Shown here: positions 27,718 to 35,074 of the stretch, in pieces
How the letters are laid out: each line of letters opens with the position of its first letter
Numbering within the stretch: position 1 is the first letter of the stretch
Origin: Planctomycetota bacterium
Lineage (GTDB): Bacteria > Planctomycetota > UBA11346
DNA length: 64,000 bases
Assembly: GCA_014193115.1 (NCBI GenBank)
Contig: BJHQ01000002.1
Span: forward strand, 196,815 to 260,814
Reading direction: 5' to 3'
Position numbers and translations under genes: made by a program
The notes under the pieces: model-generated
The model's input: only the letters and a program-made list of their open reading frames with translations
Told to the model about the DNA's origin: nothing
The model's database searches: none

Positions 27718-28569
27718 ATGCTCGTCTCAGCTGCCTCCGCCACCGCCGTCGCTCCTGCACCGCTCAACAGCCTACTGCCGCCGGTCAGCGCCGATCAGAT
27801 CGCTGCTTATCAGCGCGACGGTTATTTGCTGCTTGGGCAGTTGCTCGACCAAGCCGGGGTCCAACGGCTGCGCGACGAGATGGACCGGGTGATGGCCGAT
27901 CAGGGGCGGAGCGATCGGCCCCAGCCTGTCATGCTCCGCCGGTGGGGAAGCGCAGATGATCCGCAAACCGTCTGGCAGATCGTCAACATCTGGCAGGCGA
28001 GCCCAGCATTCGAAGAGCTGGTGCGGCTGCCAGCGCTGGCCGCCGTCGTCGCCAAGCTCCACGGTGCCCGCGAGCTGCGCCTGTGGCATGACCAGATCCA
28101 GTACAAGCCGGCAAAGAACGGTGGCACGAACAACTGGCACCAGGATTCGCCGTATTGGCCGGTGCTGTCACCCCAGGATGCGATCACCGCCTGGATCGCC
28201 CTCGACGATGCGGGCGAGGACAACGGCTGCATGTCGATGGTTCCGGGATCGCATCGCTGGGGCGACCAGATCGAACTGCTCCACACCATTAAGGATTTTA
28301 AAGTGCTTCCGGAAACTTGCCGCGGTGAGCGAGTGGAAAGCCGCTTGCGACCGGTGCCGGCCGGCTGGGTCCACATCCACCATTCGCTGACCTGGCACGG
28401 CTCCCATTCCAATTACAGCGGCCGTCCCCGCCGGGCCATCGCCCTGCATTTCTTTGGTGAAGACGTGCGATTCAGGGCGGCTGGGAACCATGTGATGAAA
28501 CCATTCATCCAGTCCGCTGATGGCGAACCGGTGCGCGGAAATCCCTTCCTGCTCGTCCATAGCAGCTGA
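27718..28569 (+). CDS. Phytanoyl-CoA dioxygenase family (PhyH) Fe(II)/2-oxoglutarate enzyme
   Basis: A 283-residue PhyH-family protein. The iron ligands are readable: HxD in NNWHQDSPYWP (about residue 145) and the distal His in WVHIHHSLTWHGSHSN (about 225), followed by an Arg (RPRRAI) that would hold 2-oxoglutarate. The reaction is hydroxylation of an unknown small molecule; in PVC genomes these are often found beside carbohydrate genes. The ATG at 27718 has GAGGG seven bases upstream. The frame is open further upstream, but that part lies over the divergent AraC gene. Confidence 0.85.
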   Translation: MLVSAASATAVAPAPLNSLLPPVSADQIAAYQRDGYLLLGQLLDQAGVQRLRDEMDRVMADQGRSDRPQPVMLRRWGSADDPQTVWQIVNIWQASPAFEELVRLPALAAVVAKLHGARELRLWHDQIQYKPAKNGGTNNWHQDSPYWPVLSPQDAITAWIALDDAGEDNGCMSMVPGSHRWGDQIELLHTIKDFKVLPETCRGERVESRLRPVPAGWVHIHHSLTWHGSHSNYSGRPRRAIALHFFGEDVRFRAAGNHVMKPFIQSADGEPVRGNPFLLVHSS

Positions 28570-28591
28570 GTTCCGCCGGACCCGGCGGTCG

Positions 28592-29620
28592 TCACTTGGC
28601 GGCGGTGCCGCCGGGGTGGTTGCGGTCGTTTCCGACCTGGACCCGACCCGGGGCGATCACCGTGCCGTGGATCGTGCGCCCGTCGCCACGGCGAACGGCG
28701 ACGGTTCCCCCGATGTCCGCCTCAGCCAACGCCTGACCGGTCGTCGTCACGGTGATGAGGCCTTGGGTGAACAGCAGCTCAACGCTGGAACCGCCAGCCA
28801 CCGCTGCAGGACGTTGCAGGTCTGTGGCGGCCAGGATCGTTCCCGGTGCCAGATCCCGGCGCAACCTGGTGCCGACGATGGCGGCGGGATCGTCGAGGGG
28901 CTCAGCAGCGCTGCGGCTGACCGCGATCCGCTCGCTGCGCAGGTCGGAATGTTCCAGTATTTCTCCACGTTTTAGCGATCTGGCGGCGACCAAGGCGGAA
29001 CGCCAGCGTTGGACCTGGAGCACCACCAGCGAGCGCGCCAGTTCATATTCGCCGTTCATCACCCGCAGGCGGTAGGCGGTGGATCCCAGCTGGCGGCGGT
29101 CGAGGGGTTCGGCGGTCACCACCGGCACCTGGCCATCATCGGGAATCGACACCGCCATGGGCTCGCGGAGGACGCTGGTCACGACCTCGCCTCCAGCTGT
29201 GGACGCGACTGCTGTCGCCGCCGCAATCAGTTCGGGAACGGTGATGGTGCGTACCGCCCGGCGCAGCTGGCAGGTGCCCGTGATATGCGCTGTGGTCGCC
29301 CATGCAGATCCGTTCAATGCAGATCGGACCACGGAGGGATCGATCGTGATCGGTGCCAAACCGGTCACGTCAGCGACGCGCAGGCGCGAGGCCGACTCGG
29401 CCCCCGGCCCGGAAACGTCCGCCACGTCGCCCAGCCGGGCGATGATCGACGCCACCGTGGCGCTGGAGCGCAGCATCACGATCAATTCGGCGGTGCGTAA
29501 CGGGGCGAGCAGCAATAATAGAAGAAAAATCGAACCACGGCCGAGCTGGCACGCAGCGCTCCCAGGATAACCCCGGCCGAGCAGGCGCTCGACGCTCCCA
29601 GCCAGACGTAGTTTCAGCAA
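28592..29620 (-). CDS. flgA: Flagellar basal body P-ring formation protein FlgA
   Basis: A periplasmic chaperone for P-ring assembly. A signal-peptide-like SIFLLLLLLAPLRTAEL is followed by a SAF domain (VVAARSLKRGEILEHSDL; LRRDLAPGTIL) and the FlgA ending GDGRTIHGTVIAPGRVQVG. The start is unclear. The frame is open to a TTG at 29797, but that part reads palindromic repeat DNA (Ser/Leu/Arg-rich). A TTG near 29620 preceded by GGGGGA is used here; it still includes two 36-bp repeat units before the signal sequence. Third gene of a flgF-flgG-flgA group. Confidence 0.82.
   Translation of the reverse strand: MLKLRLAGSVERLLGRGYPGSAACQLGRGSIFLLLLLLAPLRTAELIVMLRSSATVASIIARLGDVADVSGPGAESASRLRVADVTGLAPITIDPSVVRSALNGSAWATTAHITGTCQLRRAVRTITVPELIAAATAVASTAGGEVVTSVLREPMAVSIPDDGQVPVVTAEPLDRRQLGSTAYRLRVMNGEYELARSLVVLQVQRWRSALVAARSLKRGEILEHSDLRSERIAVSRSAAEPLDDPAAIVGTRLRRDLAPGTILAATDLQRPAAVAGGSSVELLFTQGLITVTTTGQALAEADIGGTVAVRRGDGRTIHGTVIAPGRVQVGNDRNHPGGTAAK
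29532..29602 (-). repeat. Tandem 36-bp CTGGGAGCG repeat units within the 5' part of flgA
   Basis: Two imperfect direct copies (29568-29602 and 29532-29566 on the minus strand) each start CTGGGAGCG and contain GCTCGGCCG and GGTT; about three quarters of positions agree. They read in frame with flgA just before its signal-peptide-like segment. The same CTGGGAGCG core forms the hairpin at 22062-22119. Confidence 0.65.
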
Positions 29621-29630
29621 AGAATCCCCC

Positions 29631-29853
29631 GAGCGTAGCGAGAGGGAGGCGCGAAGCGAGAGGGAGGCGCGAAGCGAGAGGGGGACAAGGGGTCCCCCGA
29701 GCGAAGCGAGAGGGGAACGGCCGACCGAGCGGCGGTGGGCGGATAGAATGGGCGAAGCCCATCCGCCCACGTTTCGTCCGCACAGCGGACGAAACAAAGC
29801 CGCGACAGAGGCCAGGGGGCAGGCCCGAAGGGCCGTGGGGGCGAAGCCCCCAT
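29631..29853. repeat. Hairpin and direct-repeat array between flgG and flgA
   Basis: Four perfect hairpins follow each other: arms 29735-29744/29761-29770 enclosing an inner GGGCGAAGCCC; arms 29771-29780/29786-29795; 29822-29826/29830-29834; and 29836-29842/29846-29852. Three have the very stable C(GAA)G triloop. On the flgA side, an 18-bp unit GCGAAGCGAGAGGGAGGC is repeated about three times (around 29640-29680). The flgG stop lies directly beside the last hairpin. Confidence 0.75.
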
Positions 29854-29854
29854 A

Positions 29855-30637
29855 TTACCGAATGATCTCATTGGCTGTCCGCAGCATTTCATCCGCGGTC
29901 TTGATGCTCTTTGAGTTGGTTTCGAAGGCGCGCTGGGCGGTGATCAGGTCGACTAGTTCGGTGACCACTTCGACATTGGCCTTCTCCAACGCCCGCTGGC
30001 GGACGATGCCAAGGCCCGGTGTGCCAGGGGCGCCGGCGGTGGCAGGGCCGCTGGCCGGAGTCTCGCGGAACAGGTTGCTGCCCAGCCCGATCAGGCCGGC
30101 ATTGTTGCGGAAACGATAGAGTTCGATGTTTCCCACCGAGACCTGGGCGTTATTGACCACCGCGACGACCTCACCGGTCGGTGCGATCGCCACCTGCTGG
30201 GCCTGATCCGGGATGGCTAGCTGGGGCGACAGAAAATAGCCGTCCGGGGTGACCAGGAATCCATCGGCATCGATGCGGAAATCGCCAGCCCGGGTGTAGC
30301 TGTCGGTGCCATCGGGCAAGGTCACTTTGAAGAAACCGTCGCCTTCGATGGCCAGATCCGTGTCGTGACCGGTCTGTTCGATGCTTCCGGGGGTGAACAG
30401 CCGTGGCGTTGCCGACAGGCGGACTCCGGTGCCGATCTGGGTACCGGTGGGATTACGGCCTTGATCGCCGGCCTTCGCCCCAGGCACCACCCGCACATCA
30501 TAGAACAGATCCTGGAAAGCGGCCCGTTGCTTCTTGAAGCCGGTGGTGTTGACGTTGGCGATGTTGTTGGCGATCAGGTCGACATTGACCTGCTGGGCGA
30601 CCATGCCAGAGGCTCCGGTCCAAAGTGCGCGTGGCAT
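29855..30637 (-). CDS. flgG: Flagellar distal rod protein FlgG
   Basis: A 260-residue rod protein, the usual length for FlgG. It has the N-terminal signature (VNVDLIANNIANVNTTGFKKQRAAFQDLFY), the central DLAIEGDGFF, and the C-terminal heptad-type tail (KANVEVVTELVDLITAQRAFETNSKSI). It forms the distal part of the flagellar rod that passes the outer membrane. The ATG at 30637 is unambiguous. flgF lies upstream with repeat R4 in the 120-bp spacer, and flgA lies downstream behind the hairpin array. Confidence 0.96.
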   Translation of the reverse strand: MPRALWTGASGMVAQQVNVDLIANNIANVNTTGFKKQRAAFQDLFYDVRVVPGAKAGDQGRNPTGTQIGTGVRLSATPRLFTPGSIEQTGHDTDLAIEGDGFFKVTLPDGTDSYTRAGDFRIDADGFLVTPDGYFLSPQLAIPDQAQQVAIAPTGEVVAVVNNAQVSVGNIELYRFRNNAGLIGLGSNLFRETPASGPATAGAPGTPGLGIVRQRALEKANVEVVTELVDLITAQRAFETNSKSIKTADEMLRTANEIIR

Positions 30638-30656
30638 AGAGTAACCCTATTCAGTT

Positions 30657-30733
30657 GGCGAACCGCCAAGGCGCCAAAGCGCCAAGGGGCATGGAATGGA
30701 GGCAGCATTTCCCTAGGAGAAATATTGGCGTGT
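30657..30733. repeat. Dispersed palindromic repeat, copy R4 (partial)
   Basis: It starts GCGAACCGCCAAGGCGCCAAAGCGCCAAGG and keeps the following GGTGGA-like block as GGCATGGAATGGAGG, then ends in GGAGAAATATTGGCG without the second full arm. It sits in the spacer between flgF and flgG, which are usually adjacent, and so separates two genes that would be expected to share one transcript. Confidence 0.75.
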
Positions 30734-30757
30734 GAGCGTTAAATCGATCCATGACCA

Positions 30758-31531
30758 TCAGGTCCGCAGCAAGTCGCTGAAGCCCTCGCCAGCCCGGGAT
30801 TGCTCGGACATGGCCTTTTGGGCGGCATCGTAACGGCGCTGGAGGGCGATCAGATCCACCAGCTCACGAACCGGTTCGGCGTTGCCCTTTTCCAGCCGGC
30901 CTTGATGCAACCGTCCCGTGGCGTCACGCAGTTCCTGGTTTCCGGCGTCGAAGAACACGCCGTTTTTTGCTGTCATGTCCTGGGGCTTATCGACGGTCGA
31001 CAGGCGCAGCTGATCGATCACGTTCTCGGTGACCACGCCTTCGGCGGTGGTGGCCACGGTGATCCGACCCTGTTCGTCGATCACCACCCGCTCAGCATCG
31101 GCCGGAACCGTGATCGGGCCGCCTTGGCCCTCGACGGTCCAGCCATCCGGCGTCACCAGCCGGCCATTTTCATCGGGAGTGAACCGGCCGGCCCGGGTCA
31201 GGTGGAGGGCGCCATCGGGCGAACGGACCCGGAAGAACCCGTCGCCGCTGATCGCCAGGTCGAAGGTACCGCCGGTGTCCTCGATTTCGCCTTGGGAAAA
31301 ATTAAACCACGACCCATTCGGATGGACTCCGGCTCCACCTTGCTTGGCGATTCCCTGCTGGGCTGGCGCCACGCCGCCCGCCTTCATCAGGCTCTCAGCA
31401 AAACCGCTGCGCAGAGACTGTTCGCGGCGATAGCCGGTGGTCGTGCCGTGGGCGACATTGCGCGCGGCGACCTCAAGAGCCCGGGTCTCCGCCACCATGG
31501 CGCTGGCTGCGGCATAGATGCCTTTGGACAT
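30758..31531 (-). CDS. flgF: Flagellar basal-body rod protein FlgF
   Basis: A 257-residue FlgF-type proximal rod protein. The start [36 protein letters not shown] shows the flagellar rod/hook N-terminal motif, although the usual ANNxANxxTxGY is weakened to [24 protein letters not shown] follows in the centre and [19 protein letters not shown] at the C-terminus. The ATG at 31531 was chosen because the frame further upstream is a shadow over the divergent menB region. FlgF and FlgG are close paralogs; gene order and the shorter middle domain favour FlgF. Confidence 0.88.
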   Translation of the reverse strand: MSKGIYAAASAMVAETRALEVAARNVAHGTTTGYRREQSLRSGFAESLMKAGGVAPAQQGIAKQGGAGVHPNGSWFNFSQGEIEDTGGTFDLAISGDGFFRVRSPDGALHLTRAGRFTPDENGRLVTPDGWTVEGQGGPITVPADAERVVIDEQGRITVATTAEGVVTENVIDQLRLSTVDKPQDMTAKNGVFFDAGNQELRDATGRLHQGRLEKGNAEPVRELVDLIALQRRYDAAQKAMSEQSRAGEGFSDLLRT

Positions 31532-31705
31532 GCCCGACCCCAGGTGGATGAATGCGACGCGGAGTGCGCCACGCCCATGGAACGCAAAACGGATGCCACT
31601 GTGGTTCTGCCAGCCAGAATGAGCCCCCAGGCTGAGCCCCGGTTTCCGCGCGCCGTGGGCCCGCACGGGCTGGAGCAATCCGGTGGCCGGACTATTCTCA
31701 CGGCC

Positions 31706-32548
31706 ATGCCCGCCACCTGGACCGCCATCGACCGCGGCTATGCCGATGTCCTCCTTCACCGCCTGGACCTGGAAGGCGGTGCAGTCGCGAAATTGACCAT
31801 CAACCGTCCCGAGGTCCACAACGCGTTCACCCCGCAAACGGTGCAGGAACTGCGTGACGCCCTGCAACACGTCCGCGATGATATCCAGGTCGGCGCTGTG
31901 ATCCTGACCGGCGCCGGTGAAAAGGCGTTCTGTTCCGGTGGCGACCAGCGGGTTCGCCAGCACGGCGGGTACGTCGGCGGACGGGACGGCGACGCTGTGC
32001 CGCGGCTGAATGTATTGGATTTGCAGCGTGAGATCCGCAGCTGCCCCAAGCCGGTGGTGGCGATGGTCGCGGGCTGGGCGATCGGCGGCGGCCAGGTGCT
32101 GCACCTGGTCTGCGACCTGACCGTGGCCGCCGATAACGCCCGATTCGGGCAGACCGGGCCCAAAGTCGGCAGCTTCGACGGCGGTTTCGGCGCCAGCTAT
32201 CTCGCCCGCTGCATCGGTCAGAAGAAAGCCAGGGAATTCTGGTTCACCTGCCGGCAATACGACGCTCGCCAGGCGTTGGAGATGGGCTTGGTCAACGAGG
32301 TCGTTCCGCTGGCAGACTTGGAGACCCGGACGCTCGCGCTCTGCCAAGAGATGCTGCGCCACTCGCCGCTCGCCCTGCGCTGCTTGAAGTCGGCCTTTAA
32401 CGCCGACTGCGACGGCCAAGCCGGTTTGCAGGAACTGGCCGGCAATGCGACGCTGCTCTTTTACATGACCGAAGAAGGCAAGGAGGGCCATCGCGCCTAC
32501 CTAGAGAAGCGGAAGCCGGATTTCGGGCAGTTTCCGAAGCTGCCCTGA
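31706..32548 (+). CDS. menB: 1,4-dihydroxy-2-naphthoyl-CoA synthase MenB
   Basis: A 280-residue crotonase-fold enzyme of menaquinone synthesis that closes the naphthoquinone ring. MenB-specific features are the [17 protein letters not shown] loop, [18 protein letters not shown], and the C-terminal [17 protein letters not shown] tail. Its presence indicates menaquinone respiration, unless a diverged enoyl-CoA hydratase is misread. The start is the ATG at 31706; the open frame upstream overlaps flgF on the other strand and is not real coding. It is followed 48 bp later by the YggS-type gene on the same strand. Confidence 0.93.
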   Translation: MPATWTAIDRGYADVLLHRLDLEGGAVAKLTINRPEVHNAFTPQTVQELRDALQHVRDDIQVGAVILTGAGEKAFCSGGDQRVRQHGGYVGGRDGDAVPRLNVLDLQREIRSCPKPVVAMVAGWAIGGGQVLHLVCDLTVAADNARFGQTGPKVGSFDGGFGASYLARCIGQKKAREFWFTCRQYDARQALEMGLVNEVVPLADLETRTLALCQEMLRHSPLALRCLKSAFNADCDGQAGLQELAGNATLLFYMTEEGKEGHRAYLEKRKPDFGQFPKLP

Positions 32549-32596
32549 CGTGTCGCTGGGCAGTTGCCGTCGGCATGTCTGGACCACCGGTGCCAC

Positions 32597-33295
32597 ATGG
32601 TGAGCATCGCCAGATCGATCGCCGCCGTCCGCGCCGAGATCGCCGCCGCCTGCCAGCGCTCGGGCCGTGATCCTGCTGGCATCCGTCTGATCGCGGTGAC
32701 CAAGTCGCAGGACCAGTCCGTCCTGCCCGCGTTGGCCGCTGCCGGCATCACCGACTTTGGCGAGAACCGCGTCGATCACCTCGCGTTGATGGCCGGGGCG
32801 GCGCTCGCTTCTGCGCCGGGCCTGCGCTTCCACCACATCGGCCGGGTTCAAGGCCGGCAATTCCCGGACATCCTGCGCTGGGCCGGCTGCCTCCACGGTC
32901 TGTGCGAGGTCGAACACCTGCCGCGCCTAGCACGGGCGGCTGCTGCCGCGGGATACGGCCCAAATCGTCCCTTTCCGGTCTTCATCCAGGTCAATACCTC
33001 GGGCGAAATCAGCAAAGCCGGCCTTGGACCTGCGGCGTTGGAATCGTTCCTCGACTTGGCGCGACGAATCACTACGCTGCACATTGAAGGACTCATGACG
33101 ATGGCGCCAGAAGCGGAGGGGGGCGTGGCCAGCGATACGATCCGCAGTTGCTTCGTTCGCTGCCGCGAACTGGCCAAAACCCATGGCTTGCCCCGCTTGA
33201 GCATGGGCATGTCTGGTGATTTCATCGCGGCTGTTGAAGAAGGCGCGACCGATCTGCGCATCGGCACCCGGCTGTTCGTGGACGGCGCTGGATAG
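32597..33295 (+). CDS. YggS/PLPBP-family pyridoxal-phosphate homeostasis protein
   Basis: A 232-residue single-domain PLP-barrel protein. IRLIAVTKSQ holds the PLP-binding lysine, and FGENRVDHL, RFHHIGRVQGRQF, VFIQVNTSGEISKAG, IEGLMTMAP and LSMGMSGDF are the family blocks in order. It controls free PLP and amino-acid balance and has no known catalysis. The ATG at 32597 is preferred over an ATG 33 bp upstream because the family starts close to the first helix. It lies between menB and the SprT-like gene (2-bp gap downstream), probably one transcript. Confidence 0.93.
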   Translation: MVSIARSIAAVRAEIAAACQRSGRDPAGIRLIAVTKSQDQSVLPALAAAGITDFGENRVDHLALMAGAALASAPGLRFHHIGRVQGRQFPDILRWAGCLHGLCEVEHLPRLARAAAAAGYGPNRPFPVFIQVNTSGEISKAGLGPAALESFLDLARRITTLHIEGLMTMAPEAEGGVASDTIRSCFVRCRELAKTHGLPRLSMGMSGDFIAAVEEGATDLRIGTRLFVDGAG

Positions 33296-33297
33296 CC

Positions 33298-34110
33298 ATG
33301 AGTTCTGGATCGCGCCTTTGGGATTGGATCGCCCAGCGCAACCCACCGCGTACTGGCGCCCGCCGCGAACCGCCTGCCACCACCAGGACGTCTCCGAGGA
33401 CACCGGGGCACAACCATCGCAAACCATCAGCGGCCAAGCTCAGCGCGGAATCAGTGGCTGCGTTCCTGGTCGCGCAGGGATTGCACGTCGCTGTCCGGGT
33501 GCATCGCAACCGCACCATCGCCCTTGGACTGCGCGGCCGTACCGGAGCCTGGCGATTGGGCATCCATGCCGCTTTGCTGGAGGACCCTGCGCTGATCGAA
33601 GCCCTCCCGGCCTGGATCACCGCTGGCGGTGGCGGGCGCCACCCGGTCATCATCCAGGCCTTGGCCCGTCTCGATGCGCGGCTGATCGCCAGCCTGCCGC
33701 CGGTGGAAGCGGAACCGCTCGGCAGACCCTGGGACCTCGCCAAGGAATTCAGCCGGATCCACGCCACCTGGTTTGGCGATCTGCCGCCACCCGAGGTCGG
33801 CTGGTCCAGGGATTCGCATCGTTCACGGCAACGGCATATCCGCTTTGGCAGCTACCATCGGGGGCCACCGGCGCGGGTTCTGTTGCATCCGCGGCTCAAC
33901 CAGCCGTGGGTCGCCAAGGTCTTCGTCGAACACGTCCTGTACCATGAACTCTGCCATCATCGTCAAGCCTGTCAGCCGGTGCGCCGTGAGAAACCGCATA
34001 GTCAACGGTTCAAACAGTGGGAAGGTACGTATCCCCACTACGCCTTGGCCATCGCCTGGGAACGATCCCACCGGCACCGGCTGATGCGCAGCGAGACCGT
34101 TTCCGAATGA
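33298..34110 (+). CDS. SprT-like / DUF45-like zinc metalloprotein
   Basis: A 270-residue protein with a putative zinc site VLYHELCHHR (HExxH, about residue 217) and a downstream Glu in QWEGTYP that could be the third ligand, in the layout of SprT- or YgjP-like metalloproteins. The first ~50 residues are basic and low in complexity (RREPPATTRTSPRTPGHNHR), perhaps a nucleic-acid-binding tail. The function cannot be assigned; some SprT-like proteins are DNA-protein crosslink proteases. It starts 2 bp after the YggS gene. Confidence 0.7.
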   Translation: MSSGSRLWDWIAQRNPPRTGARREPPATTRTSPRTPGHNHRKPSAAKLSAESVAAFLVAQGLHVAVRVHRNRTIALGLRGRTGAWRLGIHAALLEDPALIEALPAWITAGGGGRHPVIIQALARLDARLIASLPPVEAEPLGRPWDLAKEFSRIHATWFGDLPPPEVGWSRDSHRSRQRHIRFGSYHRGPPARVLLHPRLNQPWVAKVFVEHVLYHELCHHRQACQPVRREKPHSQRFKQWEGTYPHYALAIAWERSHRHRLMRSETVSE

Positions 34111-34135
34111 ATCCACCCGGAACACGCAGGCGCGG

Positions 34136-34984
34136 ATGAGCCGAGAAAAACGCTACCTGACCATCGGCGGAGCCTGGTTCACGGTCCAGGATCCACTCCC
34201 TGAGCAGTGCCAGCCCTGGTTCGTCGGCCGATCGTACATGCTGCCTGGCTACCACATCCGCACCGAGACCAGCTTTGCCGGCACCTGGTATGCGATCCTG
34301 GTGGAATCCGGCGATGGCGAGCTGGTCATCGGCGGGAAACGGACGCAGACCAAGGGTTCGTGCATCATCCTGCTCAATGGCGGGGATCTGCGTCAGAACT
34401 GGTATTATCACGGGAACAAAGAGACCGATGTCACCGGCGGTTTCTTCGTCAATGGGCCGTGGGTGCAGAGGACGGCACCGATCCTGCAAGAGCGCACTGG
34501 CGGCTGCGTGCATTGCCAGATAACGGCACCCATCTTCGCCCGCTGGCAGACCATCACCCGCACCTTTCGGCGCCAGCCCTATGTCCTGACAGGCGCTCAG
34601 GCCTATTCTTGGTGCGTTGAGATCCTCGGGGCTTTCGCTGGCGAATCGGATCCGCTTGAGCGGGACGCGGTCGGCCAGCTGCGCCAGTTGCTGGCCGCTG
34701 ATCTGTCCCGGCCCCTGACCATCGGCAGCATCGCCCGCAGGATGGGCTACAGCCGAGAACACCTCGAACGCGCCTTCGCCAAGGTCTACGGCCTGCCGCC
34801 AGCGGCTTGGCGTGAGCGCGAACGGCTGATGCAGGCCGGACGGCTCCTGACCATGGGCGAATCGCCGCTCAAGAGCATCTCCACCGCCTGCGGCTACGGA
34901 TCAGTCTCCAGCCTGGTCCGGGCCTTCCGCCGCCGGGTCGGCGTCACGCCCAGCGAATTCCGCCAAAATCCGTTCATCTGGTGA
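34136..34984 (+). CDS. AraC-family transcriptional regulator
   Basis: A 282-residue regulator. The N-terminal sensor half has aromatic-rich strands (GTWYAILVESGDGELVIGG; QNWYYHGNK) and several Cys residues (CVHCQ). The C-terminal domain shows IGSIARRMGYSREHLERAFAKVYG and ISTACGYGSVSSLVRAFRRRVG, ending VTPSEFRQN. It converges on the six-gene sugar-utilisation operon whose last gene ends at 35074. It is the only regulator beside that operon and so its best candidate controller. Confidence 0.88.
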   Translation: MSREKRYLTIGGAWFTVQDPLPEQCQPWFVGRSYMLPGYHIRTETSFAGTWYAILVESGDGELVIGGKRTQTKGSCIILLNGGDLRQNWYYHGNKETDVTGGFFVNGPWVQRTAPILQERTGGCVHCQITAPIFARWQTITRTFRRQPYVLTGAQAYSWCVEILGAFAGESDPLERDAVGQLRQLLAADLSRPLTIGSIARRMGYSREHLERAFAKVYGLPPAAWRERERLMQAGRLLTMGESPLKSISTACGYGSVSSLVRAFRRRVGVTPSEFRQNPFIW

Positions 34985-35016
34985 TCGCAGTACGAAGTAA
35001 ATGAACTGCCCGGACG

Positions 35017-35056
35017 ACGCCTTGGCGTTTAGGCGGTTCACCATCTGCGTTTTTCG
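35017..35056. repeat. Dispersed palindromic repeat, solo end R5
   Basis: Only one end of the repeat is present: GCCTTGGCGTTTAGGCGGTTCACCATCTGCGTTTTTCG. It is useful for defining the outer boundary, because the sequence after GGCGGTTCA matches the flanks of R6 (TCATCTGCATTTTC) and R3. Confidence 0.7.
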
Positions 35057-35058
35057 AT

Positions 35059-35074
35059 ATCAAGGGCTCTTGAT
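35059..35074. terminator. Short hairpin between convergent genes
   Basis: ATCAAG-GGCT-CTTGAT forms a 6-bp stem directly after repeat R5 and before the stop of the GPH symporter on the other strand. Its position between convergent genes suggests a terminator, but the stem is short. Confidence 0.4.

Noticed and set aside
30800-31705. N-terminal extension of menB by about 300 codons
   Set aside because: It runs antisense through flgF. MenB has its normal length from the ATG at 31706.
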